Assembly (NCBI RefSeq): GCF_001854805.1
Contig: NZ_MBLO01000220.1
Span: 43,699-107,698, forward strand
Origin: Pseudofrankia coriaricola
GTDB lineage: Bacteria; Actinomycetota; Actinomycetes; Frankiales; Frankiaceae
Length of the DNA stretch: 64,000 nucleotides
Reading direction: 5' to 3'
Part shown: one piece after another, positions 52,939 to 61,680 of the stretch
Numbering within the stretch: position 1 is the first letter of the stretch
Layout of the letters: every line of letters begins with the position of its first letter
The notes under the pieces: model-generated
Told to the model about the DNA's origin: nothing
The model's database searches: none
What the model saw: the letters and a program-made list of their open reading frames with translations, nothing else
Translations under genes and position numbers: made by a program

Positions 52939-54785
52939 CCGGCGGCCCGGTGACGACGGACGGCACGACGACCCAGACCCAGACCGACGCCGAGGCCGCG
53001 CAGCTGGCGCGGGGCGCCGTGGCGCCTTTACCCGCTGGCCCGTCGGAGGCGCCACGGCTGGCCTGCGTCGGCGTCACGATGCGGTTCGGCGGTCTCGTCG
53101 CCGTCGACGACGTCGGCCTTTCCGTCCCACCCGGTCAGATCGTCGGGCTGGTCGGGCCGAACGGCGCGGGGAAGAGCACCCTGTTCGCGGTGGTGTCCGG
53201 GCTGCTGCGCCCGACCCGCGGGCAGGTACTGCTCGACGGCGTGGACGTCACCGGCGCCAGCGCGCAGGCGCGGGCTGCCCGGGGGCTGGCGCGCACGTTC
53301 CAGCACCCCGAGCTGTTCACCAGCCTCACCGTCCGCGACCATCTCGTGCTCGCCCACCGGGTCCGCAACGCCAGGCGACGGGTCTGGTCCGACCTGTTCA
53401 CCGTCGGCAGCCTGCACCGGCCGCGGGCGGCCGAGACCGACGACGTCGACGGCCTGCTGGAGCTGCTCGGGCTCACCGACGTCGCCCACCACCCGGCCAT
53501 GGGGCTGCCGCTGGGAACCGCCCGGCTCGTCGAGCTGGGCCGCGCGCTCGCGACGTCCCCGACCGTGCTCCTGCTGGACGAGCCCTCCTCCGGACTGGAC
53601 TCGGCGGAGACCGAGCAGCTCGAACGCGTGCTGCGGCGCGCCACCCGCGAGCGCGGCATCTCCGCCCTGCTGGTGGAGCACGACGTCGAACTCGTGATGC
53701 GCCTGTCCAGCACCATCTACGTCCTCGACTTCGGGAAGCTGATCGCCAGCGGCACCCCCGAACAAGTCCGGGCGGACCCCACGGTCCAGGCCGCCTATCT
53801 CGGCGAGGAGCTGGCAGACACCCGGGACACCACGGACACCACGGACACCACGAGTGCCGTGGGTGCTGGGGAGGCCGCGGACGAAGCCGACGCGGCGGAG
53901 GCCGGGGACGCGGTCGACGCGTCTCGGGAGCGTGCAGCGGACGGCGACGGCCCGGCCGGTCCGGCCGCCGTCGCCCAGGCGAGCGCCCCGGGGCCGGCCC
54001 TGGCCACGGCCCGTCCCGATGCTGGCGACCGCGACGCGGCCCTGGGCGCCGGCCCGGCGGGTGGCGCGCTGCTGACCGTCGACGGGCTGGCGGTGCGCTA
54101 CGGCGAGGCGCTCGCGCTCGGCGGCGTCTCCTTCACCATGGGCACCGGCACGGCGCTGGCCATCCTGGGCGCGAACGGCGCGGGGAAGAGCAGCCTGGCC
54201 CGCGCCGTCTCGGGGCTGGTCCCTCCGTCCGCCGGCCGGGTCGTCTTCGACGGCCAGGACATCAGCGCCTGGCGGCCCCACCGCATCCGCCGCGCCGCCC
54301 TGGTCCACCTGCCCGAAGGACGGGGAGTCTTTCGCGGCCTCACGGTCATCGACAACCTGCGGATGGCCGCCGGGGCGTCCGGTGGGCGGCGGGCCCGGCG
54401 TGAGGCGGTGGACCTGGCGCTGGAGATCTTCCCGATCTTCGCGTCCCGGCGCCGCCAGGTCGCGGGGCTGCTCTCCGGCGGAGAGCAGCAGATGCTCTCC
54501 CTCGCCCGGGCCCTGGCCACCTCACCGAAACTGGTGATCGCCGACGAGATGTCGCTGGGACTCGCCCCGAAAATGGTCGACCAGGTCTTCGACGGCCTCG
54601 CCCGGGCCCGCCAGGCCGGCGTCACCGTGATCATGATCGAGCAGTACGTCCACCGCGCGCTGGACTTCGCCGACGAGTGCCTGGTCCTGCAACGCGGCAC
54701 GGTGGCCTGGCAGGGACCCACCACCGACGCCCGCGGCGAGGTCCTGCGCCACTACCTCGGCGACGCGACGGCCGCCGACACCTAG
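52935..54785 (+). CDS. Fused ABC ATPase (LivG-LivF)
   Basis: The ATG at 52935 overlaps the permease stop and gives 616 aa. The first ATPase has Walker A GPNGAGKST (near 74-82), a Walker B LLLDEPSSGLD and a degenerate signature. A linker rich in Asp, Thr and Ala, including a DTTDTTDTT repeat, occupies about 296-375. The second ATPase has GANGAGKSS (near 411), LSGGEQQM (near 513) and VIADEMSLGLAP. It powers the fused permease. Putting both subunits on one chain fixes a 1:1 ratio. Confidence 0.9.
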   Translation: MTGGPVTTDGTTTQTQTDAEAAQLARGAVAPLPAGPSEAPRLACVGVTMRFGGLVAVDDVGLSVPPGQIVGLVGPNGAGKSTLFAVVSGLLRPTRGQVLLDGVDVTGASAQARAARGLARTFQHPELFTSLTVRDHLVLAHRVRNARRRVWSDLFTVGSLHRPRAAETDDVDGLLELLGLTDVAHHPAMGLPLGTARLVELGRALATSPTVLLLDEPSSGLDSAETEQLERVLRRATRERGISALLVEHDVELVMRLSSTIYVLDFGKLIASGTPEQVRADPTVQAAYLGEELADTRDTTDTTDTTSAVGAGEAADEADAAEAGDAVDASRERAADGDGPAGPAAVAQASAPGPALATARPDAGDRDAALGAGPAGGALLTVDGLAVRYGEALALGGVSFTMGTGTALAILGANGAGKSSLARAVSGLVPPSAGRVVFDGQDISAWRPHRIRRAALVHLPEGRGVFRGLTVIDNLRMAAGASGGRRARREAVDLALEIFPIFASRRRQVAGLLSGGEQQMLSLARALATSPKLVIADEMSLGLAPKMVDQVFDGLARARQAGVTVIMIEQYVHRALDFADECLVLQRGTVAWQGPTTDARGEVLRHYLGDATAADT

Positions 54786-54983
54786 ATCGGAACGGCGGCC
54801 GCGCCCCCGTGGCCTCGACCGGCCGCTCCGCCCGGCCACGCCGGACGCCGACAACGCCGACAGCGCAGACAGCGCCGACAGCGCCGGTGCACGGCGGCGC
54901 CGGACGGGTGTCCCGGATCCTTCTCCTCCAAACGACAAGCCAGAACGCATCCGCGACCCACCACCGATGCACGGGGAGCAAAA

Positions 54984-56249
54984 ATGATCCGCGGGAGAAA
55001 GCGAATTCTCGGCGTCGCGGTGGCCGGTGCCACCGCCCTGCTCGTCGCGGCGGCCGGCTGCGGCGGCTCGTCCGGGTCGGACGGGGGCGGCGGCGGGAAC
55101 GCGAACGCCCCAGCCGGCAACAAGACAATTACGGTCGGAATATTAACCGACGTCACCGGCGCGGCCGCCTCTGGCAACAAGACCAGTGTCGACGGCGTCA
55201 AGGCCGGGGTGGTGTACGCGGCGCGGAACGGCTACACCATCAAGTACGTCGTGGGCGACACGATGACCACGCCGGACGGCGCGCTCTCGGCCGCGCAGAA
55301 GATGGTCACCCAGGACCACGTGCTGGTCGTGATCGCACACTCGGCCCTGGCCTTCACGGCGGCGAACTACCTGACCGCCCACAAGGTCCCGGTGGTCGGC
55401 ATGGCCGAGGACGGCCCCGAGTGGATCACGGCGAAGAACATGTTCTCCGTCGTCGGGGCGCTGCAGCAGACCAAGGTCGCGACGACCATCGGCAAGTTCT
55501 TCAAGCTGCAGGGCGTCACCAACCTCGCGTCGATTGGCTACTCGGTCTCGCCGCTGTCCTCGGAGGCCGCCCTCTCGGCCGGGGAGTCGGCCAAGGCCGC
55601 GGGCGTCAAGGTCGGCTACCTCAACGCCAAGTTCCCGTTCGGCAGCACCGACGTCGGCCCGACCGTGCTGGCCATGAAGCAGGCCGGGATCGACGCGTTC
55701 ACCGCGTCGGTCGACCCGAACACCTCCTTCGCCCTGATCACCGGGCTGCGCCAGCAGGGCGTCGACATCAAGGTCGCGCTGCTGCCCGCCGGATACGGCG
55801 GCGACCTGGAACAGGCCGGCCCCGGCGCGCTCAACGCCGCCCAGAACGTCTACTTCTCCCTCGGCTACGAGCCCGTCGAGCTGCAGACGGCCGCCACCAA
55901 GCAGTTCCAGAGCGACCTCAAGGCCGCCGGCGTCACCGTCGTGCCCTCCTACGCCACGTACAACGGGTACGCGGCCATCGGCCTGCTCGTCCGCGGGCTC
56001 AAGGGGGCCGGCGCCAACCCGACCCAGGCTTCGGTCATCACCTCGCTGTCGGGCATCCACGACTGGGACGGCCTGGGCCTGTTCGGCGGGCGCAAGGTCG
56101 ACATCAACGACCGCGAGAACATCGTGGGCGGGGCGGGCAACTGCACCTGGATCACGAAGCTCGAGGGCGACAAGTTCACCCCCGTCAAGGGCGCCGACCC
56201 GATCTGCGGCGACGTCATCCCGGGCGTCACCGTGGCGCCGCAGTCCTGA
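54984..56249 (+). CDS. ABC transporter substrate-binding lipoprotein (Liv-type)
   Basis: The 421-aa protein has an Arg-rich N-terminus, a hydrophobic signal and a lipobox-like end at Cys26 (LLVAAAGC). The mature part is a type I periplasmic-binding fold (KTITVGILTDVTGAAASGNK, HSALAFTAANYLTAHKVPVV). GGGGAGC precedes the ATG. It is the third gene of the transporter set. The 198-base gap upstream contains short tandem repeats (CGCCGACAG units near 54850-54885). The ligand is unknown. Confidence 0.9.
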   Translation: MIRGRKRILGVAVAGATALLVAAAGCGGSSGSDGGGGGNANAPAGNKTITVGILTDVTGAAASGNKTSVDGVKAGVVYAARNGYTIKYVVGDTMTTPDGALSAAQKMVTQDHVLVVIAHSALAFTAANYLTAHKVPVVGMAEDGPEWITAKNMFSVVGALQQTKVATTIGKFFKLQGVTNLASIGYSVSPLSSEAALSAGESAKAAGVKVGYLNAKFPFGSTDVGPTVLAMKQAGIDAFTASVDPNTSFALITGLRQQGVDIKVALLPAGYGGDLEQAGPGALNAAQNVYFSLGYEPVELQTAATKQFQSDLKAAGVTVVPSYATYNGYAAIGLLVRGLKGAGANPTQASVITSLSGIHDWDGLGLFGGRKVDINDRENIVGGAGNCTWITKLEGDKFTPVKGADPICGDVIPGVTVAPQS

Positions 56250-56284
56250 TCCGCGGACGGGCCCGGTAACAGGACCCGGGACAG

Positions 56285-56316
56285 TCGGGCTCGGCCGCCG
56301 GGGGGGCCGAGCCCGA
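56285..56316 (+). terminator. Hairpin terminator after the binding-protein gene
   Basis: TCGGGCTCGGCC and GGCCGAGCCCGA form a perfect 12-bp stem with an eight-base loop. It lies 36 bases after the stop codon at 56249. Confidence 0.7.
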
Positions 56317-56650
56317 TCTGTGTGCCGAGACGCCATCCCTCGGGACGTGCGACCCGGGACTGGCGAACCGCGGGACGGCGGCAATGTCGAGCCGGCTTGC
56401 CGCGGCGTTCCGGGGGATGACGAGGACAACAGCGTTCAGCGATGGCGACGGCGTCTTGGTATTTCCTGCGCCGGCCGCCGGTCCTGTCGGCGGTATGCAC
56501 CGCCAAAAAGGCAGTCGCAAGCGCTAGAAAAGCGCTATACAAAAGAAAAGCCAGCGGGGTCGCGGGCGGATGCCGGAAAGTCGGCGGGCATACCCGCGGA
56601 AAACCCTGGCGGCGCCTTGCCCTGATCTCGGAATTGTTTATCCTGCACAG
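56317..56650. other. Intergenic region before a small hypothetical gene
   Basis: Nothing coding is seen. The part from 56515 to 56580 is unusually A-rich for this window. The only clear signal is the promoter described at 56617-56644. Confidence 0.4.
56617..56644 (+). promoter_or_regulatory. Candidate promoter with leaderless start
   Basis: TTGCCC (56617-56622) and TATCCT (56639-56644) are 16 bases apart. The GTG at 56651 lies seven bases after the -10 box, so transcription could begin at the start codon itself, a common arrangement in actinobacteria. Confidence 0.45.
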
Positions 56651-57040
56651 GTGGGCAATCGCGTGGCGAGATGGGACGGCGACGAGCACGGCGTGCGCGC
56701 CGGGCACCTCGTCGAGGTGGTCGCGTTGCCGCTGGCGCTGCCGCCGGTGTCGGCCATGCGGGCCGCGCACTCGACGGAGCCGGCACGGGTGTTCGCCGGG
56801 GCCGTCGACACCTGGCTGCGGGCGGGCGGCTGGCGGCTCGGCAGCCGGGGCGCGGGCTCGGTGGCCCTGCGCGGCGGTGACGAGGGCGAGCCGGGCTGGC
56901 TGAAGGACGCCTGGGAGAACGAGGTACGCGCGCGGAACTGGCCGCCCGGCGCGGTGCGGACCCTGCTCGTCGTCACCTACGACGAGACGCGGCTCTACTG
57001 GTGGGCAAGCGGCGGGGCCCGCGACCTCGACCTGAGCTGA
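56651..57040 (+). CDS. Small hypothetical protein
   Basis: The frame gives 129 aa from the GTG at 56651. It has no Shine-Dalgarno site but a good -10 box just upstream, consistent with a leaderless mRNA. Codon third positions are strongly G/C, supporting real coding. The sequence has a mixed alpha-beta character (GHLVEVVALPLALPPVSAM, TLLVVTYDETRLYWWASGG) and no motif I recognise. It sits between the transporter set and a TetR gene. Confidence 0.6.
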   Translation: MGNRVARWDGDEHGVRAGHLVEVVALPLALPPVSAMRAAHSTEPARVFAGAVDTWLRAGGWRLGSRGAGSVALRGGDEGEPGWLKDAWENEVRARNWPPGAVRTLLVVTYDETRLYWWASGGARDLDLS

Positions 57041-57227
57041 CCCGCGAGACCCGGCGGCCGTGGGAATGCGGCGGCGGCCACGGTCGCGGGGCCGCCCGCC
57101 AGGCATGACGACCTCCGGGGCACGTCCGCGCCGTGAAAGGATCTGGTCGACCGCATCGCTGGTGGCCGCGGCGGGCGCACGGAAGAGCTCCGTCGCCCCG
57201 GCCCAAGTGGTACGCACAAGGAGCGAC

Positions 57228-57899
57228 GTGTCCGAGACGGCCGAGAACCTCATGGAGAACGCGACCGGTCAGCCACCGCGCGACCGGTCACGACGTCGCC
57301 GGTCGGGACGCGACCCGGCCGGGCGCACCCAGATCCTCGACGCGGCCGTCGCGTGCATCCTCGAGCTGGGCTTCTACCGGGCGAGCACCAACGAGATCGC
57401 CCGGCGCGCGAACCTGAGCTGGGGGGCGATCCAGTACTACTTCGGCTCGCGCGAGTCGCTGATGCTCGCCGCCGTCGACGAGCTCAACCGCCGGTTCATC
57501 GCCTCGATAGCCCAGCGCCACATCGAGGGCGACACGCTCGAGGAGCGCATCGAGTCGCTCTACGAGCTTCTCGCGCAGTACTACGGCGCGCCGAGCTACC
57601 TGGCCCGGCTACAGATCATGCTGAACCTGCAGAGCGACCCGGACACCTCGGCCGCCGCGACGGCGGCCCTGACCGACATCTCGGGGCGGGTCGCCGATCA
57701 GATCCGGCGGCTTGTCGAGGAGACGCTCGGGCCCGGCTCCGACCGGGCCCAGGGCAGCGCCCTCTTCCACGCCATCCGCGGCTTCGTGCTCAGCCGGCAG
57801 CTCTCCGAGTCCGTCGACCCGGAGCAGGGCCGGCACGACGACGTGGTCCGCAAGATCTTCCTCGCGAGCATCGTCGCCGCGGAGCGGCGCACCCACTAG
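57228..57899 (+). CDS. TetR-family regulator
   Basis: The GTG at 57228 has AAGGAG seven bases upstream and gives 223 aa. The HTH is clear (TQILDAAVACILELGFYRAS, TNEIARRANLSWGAIQYYFG), with a ligand domain after residue 80. It lies between two Liv-type binding-protein genes and is a reasonable candidate for controlling transporter expression. Longer upstream in-frame starts encode only Arg-rich non-family sequence. Confidence 0.9.
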   Translation: MSETAENLMENATGQPPRDRSRRRRSGRDPAGRTQILDAAVACILELGFYRASTNEIARRANLSWGAIQYYFGSRESLMLAAVDELNRRFIASIAQRHIEGDTLEERIESLYELLAQYYGAPSYLARLQIMLNLQSDPDTSAAATAALTDISGRVADQIRRLVEETLGPGSDRAQGSALFHAIRGFVLSRQLSESVDPEQGRHDDVVRKIFLASIVAAERRTH

Positions 57900-58266
57900 G
57901 CCACAGCGGTACCACCAGCCGCCGCCCGGTCACCGGCCGCGCGACGTCGGCAACAGCGCCCAGCTCACCGCGGAGGCGTTCCGCACCGTCCCGACATCGG
58001 GGCGGCGCACGCGACGCCGTGACCCGCCCCGGCCTGACGAATGACCCGGAACGCCGCGGGCCAGCCGACATCCGAATTTGCCGCCCATATATTTGACGGC
58101 GACGTCGAAATCATTTTTGTGTGGCCGGGACATTCCCGAATAGCCGCCCACGGCCGGGACACCCCACCCCACCGAAAAGGGCCGGAACAGGAACGGTAGC
58201 GTGCGCAACATCACGATCGCTATGTGACCCCACTCCGCTCTGGTTCGGACAGGAGACGAAGACGTC
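57900..58266. other. Intergenic region, no clear signal
   Basis: No gene or strong hairpin is seen. A short AT-richer patch at 58076-58125 may contain the promoter of the downstream binding-protein gene. AGGAGACG lies just upstream of its ATG. Confidence 0.4.
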
Positions 58267-59550
58267 ATGAAAGGTCAGCACTTACGCGGGCGGACGGTCG
58301 CCGCGGCGGCCGCCACACTGCTCGGGCTGTCCGCCGCGGCGGGCTGCGCATCCGCCTCGTCCTCACCCGGCTCGACGGACGCCGCTGACAGCTCCTGCCC
58401 GTCGCCGGGTGTGACCAGCAAGACCATAAAGCTCGGACTCATCTACCCGGACACCGGCGGCGTGGTCTCCGCCGCGTTCCATTCGGCGCGCAGCGCCATC
58501 GAGGCGCGGGTGGACCTGCAGAACGCGAAGGGCGGTGTACATGGACGGCAGGTCGTCCTCGAGTGGCGCGACGACGAGTCGACCCCCGAGGCGTTCTCGC
58601 GGGCGGCGCACGACCTCCTCGACAACGAGCACGTCTTCGGCCTCATCGCGCAGTCCATCGTCATCGGGCCGTCGGCTGAATGGATGGACAAGGCCGGCGT
58701 GCCGGTGGTCGGCGTGGCCGCCGACAAGTCCTGGACCGAAGGCCACGACAACATGTTCAACTTCGGCTCGCTGTTCAACGAGGGAAAACCGGTCTCGACG
58801 TTCGGCGAGTACGTGAAGAAGCAGGGCGGGACGAAGGCCTACCTCGTCGTCGACCAGTCCTCGCCGGCGTCACACAGCCTGGCGGTGCAGTTCGCCCCCA
58901 GCCTCACGTCCCAGGGCGTGAGCGTCGTCGGCACGAGCGACTACAGCGAGTCCGTCTCCAGCCCCGCCAAGGTGGTCGACGGCCTCAGGAGAACCGGCGC
59001 CGACGCGCTGATCGGCACGATGCAGCCGGAACCCTACATCGACATCCTCGCGGCGGCGAAGGCGGCCGGCATCAGGCTCAAGGTGGCGCTGGTCAGCGCC
59101 GGCTACGGCACCCAGTTGCTCTCCACCAGGGGCCGGGATATGGCCGGCATGTCGGTCATCACTGGCTACCAGTCGTTCCAGCAGAACTCCCCCACGATGC
59201 GCGCCTACCACGACGCCATGGCCGCCTACGCCCCGGAGCTCCCCGACCCGGACGAGGAGGTCGCGCTCGCCTCCTACGTGACGGCCGACGAGATGCTGCT
59301 CGGCCTCGACCGCGCCGGGCAGTGCCCCACCCGCGAGGCGTTCATCCAGAACCTGCGCCAGGTGCACGACTACTCCGCCGGCGGGCTGATCGCGCCCGTG
59401 GACCTCAACGAGCCGGAGGCACCGGCCAAGTGCTTCAACTTCCTGCGGGTGAACGCGGCGGGCGACGCCTTCGAGGTGGCGCCCGGCGGCAACGGCCCCG
59501 CGGGGTTCTGGTGCGGCACCGCGCTGGGCTCGGGCGGCGCCCGCAAGTGA
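58267..59550 (+). CDS. ABC transporter substrate-binding lipoprotein (Liv-type), second copy
   Basis: The 427-aa protein has a signal peptide ending at Cys27 (LSAAAGC) and a type I binding fold (KTIKLGLIYPDTGGVVSAAF, GLIAQSIVIGPSAEWMDKAG). Sequence similarity to the binding protein at 54984 is only moderate in the short stretches compared. No permease or ATPase lies next to it, so it may feed the fused transporter upstream with a different ligand. Additional cysteines (Cys43 and others near the C-terminus) may form disulfides. Confidence 0.9.
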   Translation: MKGQHLRGRTVAAAAATLLGLSAAAGCASASSSPGSTDAADSSCPSPGVTSKTIKLGLIYPDTGGVVSAAFHSARSAIEARVDLQNAKGGVHGRQVVLEWRDDESTPEAFSRAAHDLLDNEHVFGLIAQSIVIGPSAEWMDKAGVPVVGVAADKSWTEGHDNMFNFGSLFNEGKPVSTFGEYVKKQGGTKAYLVVDQSSPASHSLAVQFAPSLTSQGVSVVGTSDYSESVSSPAKVVDGLRRTGADALIGTMQPEPYIDILAAAKAAGIRLKVALVSAGYGTQLLSTRGRDMAGMSVITGYQSFQQNSPTMRAYHDAMAAYAPELPDPDEEVALASYVTADEMLLGLDRAGQCPTREAFIQNLRQVHDYSAGGLIAPVDLNEPEAPAKCFNFLRVNAAGDAFEVAPGGNGPAGFWCGTALGSGGARK

Positions 59551-59649
59551 ACTGTCGCGTCCAGTGACCAACCGCGGCTGGCCGGCCGCCCGACCCCGCC
59601 GGGCGGCCGGCCACCGCCGACGATCTTCGTGGCCGTCCCGGTCGTCACT

Positions 59650-59812
59650 TCATGAAGTACGCCCCGGCTGGCTGACGGCCTGCCCGGACGTGATGCTCTT
59701 CGTCCTCCCGGACGCCCACCACAACAGCAATGTGGCCCCCGACCCGCGTCGCCTTGTGGACCGCGTCGTGGCCTGGGCGGCGAGCCTGCGCCAGCCGGCC
59801 ACGCGCCTCTGA
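59650..59812 (+). pseudogene. Possible alpha/beta-hydrolase C-terminal remnant
   Basis: About 45 codons read ACPDVMLFVLPDAHHNSNVA then PDPRRLVDRVVAWAASL and a stop. The order Asp...His followed by a helix resembles the catalytic-His end of alpha/beta hydrolases. The rest of the gene is missing and no start is evident. The match is short, so this is tentative. Confidence 0.35.
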
Positions 59813-59861
59813 CACCCGGGGCCTCCACGTAACCCGCGCGCCCGCGACTCAGGGAAGATAT

Positions 59862-59878
59862 GATTGTAGACAATATAC
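59862..59878. promoter_or_regulatory. Recurrent 17-bp motif, copy 4
   Basis: GATTGTAGACAATATAC lies 73-89 bases upstream of the LLM oxidoreductase start. It also contains the palindrome ATTGT-AG-ACAAT. Related copies are at 42329, 43762 and 47710. Confidence 0.55.
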
Positions 59879-59889
59879 ATAATCTTGGT

Positions 59890-59935
59890 GCAGCTCATGA
59901 CGGCGACACACAGCAGCTCATGACGGCGACACACA
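59890..59935 (+). repeat. Two tandem 23-bp repeats in the LLM gene leader
   Basis: Two identical, adjacent 23-bp units beginning GCAGCTCATGACGGCGACAC lie at 59890-59912 and 59913-59935. Each contains an ATG followed by a short out-of-frame reading frame. Confidence 0.75.
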
Positions 59936-59950
59936 AAGGAGGCCCGAGCG

Positions 59951-60877
59951 ATGGCGACGTCGCGTCCTCGGCTCGCGATCGGCCTGCCCGTCGGGGAGTC
60001 GATGTTCAAGGCCGACGAGCAACACAAGGTCATCGATCTGTGCCGCGCCGCCGACGACGCCGGCGTCGACACTCTCGTGCAGAGCGACCACGTGATCATG
60101 GGCGAACGAACGGACCGGTACCCGTTCGGGACGTTCAACTTCCCGAACGGCTCGCCCTGGCTGGAGCCGCTCACGCTGTTGTCGGTCGTCGCTGGGGCGA
60201 CGTCGCGGGTGCGGCTGTCGACCGGCGTCCTCATCGCGGGGCTGCGCCGCGCCCCGATGCTCGCCAAGATCTGCGCGACGCTGGACGCGCTCAGCCTGGG
60301 CCGCCTCGAGATCGGCGTCGGTACCGGCTGGCAGCCCGAGGAGTACGAGACCCTCGACCTCGACTTCGACAACCGGGCGCAGATCCTCGACGACACGATC
60401 GCCGCCTGCCGGGCACTGTGGGCTCCCGGCGGCGGCACCGCCGTGGACCTGCCGACGGTCAGCTTCGAGAAGATCTGGTGCGACCCGAAGCCGGTCCAGC
60501 GGAACGGGCCGGCGGTCCTGTTCAGCGGCCCGCTGACCAGGCGCAACCTGCGCCGTATCACCGAGCTGGGCGACGGCTGGATTCCGATCATGGGCGAGTC
60601 GCCCGAGGGCGTGGCGGCCGGGGTCGGGAAGATCCGCGAGGCCTGGGCCGCCGCGGGCCGCGGCGACGCCGTCCCGCGCGTGCGCCACACCCTGCCACTG
60701 GTCCGCGGCGAGGGCCGCGCGCTCGACCTGGACCGGACGCTGGCCGGCGCGGCGGCGATGGCCGAGATCGGTGTCACCGAGGTCTCGCTGCCGGCCGCGG
60801 CGTTCGTCCGCGACCACGCCGAGGCGGCCGCCTGGGTCGGCGACCTAGGCCAGCGCTGGGAGAAGCTGTGGAGCTGA
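59951..60877 (+). CDS. LLM-class F420-dependent oxidoreductase
   Basis: The 308-aa protein has the luciferase-like monooxygenase TIM-barrel pattern (LAIGLPVGESMFKADEQHKV, QSDHVIMGERTDRYPFGTF, LSLGRLEIGVGTGWQPEEYE). AAAGGAGG precedes the ATG. The GVGTGWQPEEY segment is typical of the F420-using actinobacterial branch. It overlaps the SnoaL-like gene by ten bases. The pair probably acts together on a hydrophobic substrate imported or produced locally. Confidence 0.9.
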   Translation: MATSRPRLAIGLPVGESMFKADEQHKVIDLCRAADDAGVDTLVQSDHVIMGERTDRYPFGTFNFPNGSPWLEPLTLLSVVAGATSRVRLSTGVLIAGLRRAPMLAKICATLDALSLGRLEIGVGTGWQPEEYETLDLDFDNRAQILDDTIAACRALWAPGGGTAVDLPTVSFEKIWCDPKPVQRNGPAVLFSGPLTRRNLRRITELGDGWIPIMGESPEGVAAGVGKIREAWAAAGRGDAVPRVRHTLPLVRGEGRALDLDRTLAGAAAMAEIGVTEVSLPAAAFVRDHAEAAAWVGDLGQRWEKLWS

Positions 60878-61401
60878 ACGAGCTGAACGCGGCCGGAAGG
60901 ACACGCCCCGCCGGGCTGCTCCCCGCCGGCCGCTCGGCCGGCGACCCGGCCGACCGGCTCGCGCTGCGCGACCTGGTCGACAGCTACGCCGCGGCGGCCG
61001 ACGCCAGGGACGAGCAGTTGTTCGTCTCGCTGTTCGCCGACGACGCTGTGCTCCAGGTGCGCTACGCGAACCTGGAGGATCCCGCGACCACGGTCACCGG
61101 AGCCGCCGCGATGGCCTCGATCCCGAGGGCGCTCGGCGCCCGCTTCCCGGAGACGTTCCACCTCGTCGGCAACCACCGCTGCCAGGTCGACGGGGACAGC
61201 GCCGTCGGCGAGACGTACTGCGACGCGCACCACCTGCACACCGGCGCGGACGGAGAGCCCGCCGACCTGCGCATGGTGATCCGCTACGCGGACGCCTACG
61301 GCAGGGGCGCCGACGGCGCGTGGCGCTTCGCCCGGCGGACCGTGAACGTGCTGTGGCAGCACGTCGGACCGGTCTCCGCCAGCGCGCTGCACCGCTCCTG
61401 A
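60868..61401 (+). CDS. SnoaL-like/NTF2-fold protein
   Basis: A GTG at 60868 overlapping the upstream stop gives 177 aa. The NTF2-like fold begins at DRLALRDLVDSYAAAADARD and continues through LFVSLFADDAVLQVRY and FHLVGNHRCQVDGDSAVGET. His-rich pocket residues (CDAHHLHTG) fit an isomerase, cyclase or dehydratase. The catalytic activity is not defined by sequence. It is translationally coupled to the LLM oxidoreductase. Confidence 0.82.
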   Translation: MELNELNAAGRTRPAGLLPAGRSAGDPADRLALRDLVDSYAAAADARDEQLFVSLFADDAVLQVRYANLEDPATTVTGAAAMASIPRALGARFPETFHLVGNHRCQVDGDSAVGETYCDAHHLHTGADGEPADLRMVIRYADAYGRGADGAWRFARRTVNVLWQHVGPVSASALHRS

Positions 61402-61557
61402 CATCTCGACATCGGGGTGACCGTCCCCGCGGCACGGCCGCCAACCAGGTGAAGAACGTCCACCGCGCGCTGGCCGCCATCGGTCGCAGCGCCGTCATCC
61501 TCGGCTCGGGCGGCTGACCGGCCCGGCCGCCCAGCCGCGCCACGACCCCGTCTCCCG

Positions 61558-61570
61558 AGAACCAGGTTCT
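61558..61570. promoter_or_regulatory. Operator-like palindrome upstream of SDR gene
   Basis: AGAACCAGGTTCT is a perfect 6-1-6 palindrome. The half-site GGTTCTA recurs at 61654, inside a small inverted repeat CTCCT-N6-AGGAG (61649-61664), just before the SDR start. Confidence 0.4.
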
Positions 61571-61680
61571 AATGCCGCCTGCCGACCGCGAGGCCAGTTA
61601 AAAGCACGATATCTGGCCTCCATCTTCCTTCTGGGGGCTAGTGATTGACTCCTGGTTCTAGGAGACCACACCATGCGGGT

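Larger units (their letters stand above)
59551..59950. other. Intergenic region with gene remnant, motif and tandem repeat
   Basis: The region holds the possible hydrolase remnant, a copy of the recurrent 17-bp motif (59862) and two tandem copies of a 23-bp unit (59890-59935) directly before the LLM gene. The second repeat unit ends beside the ribosome-binding site AAAGGAGG. Confidence 0.55.
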
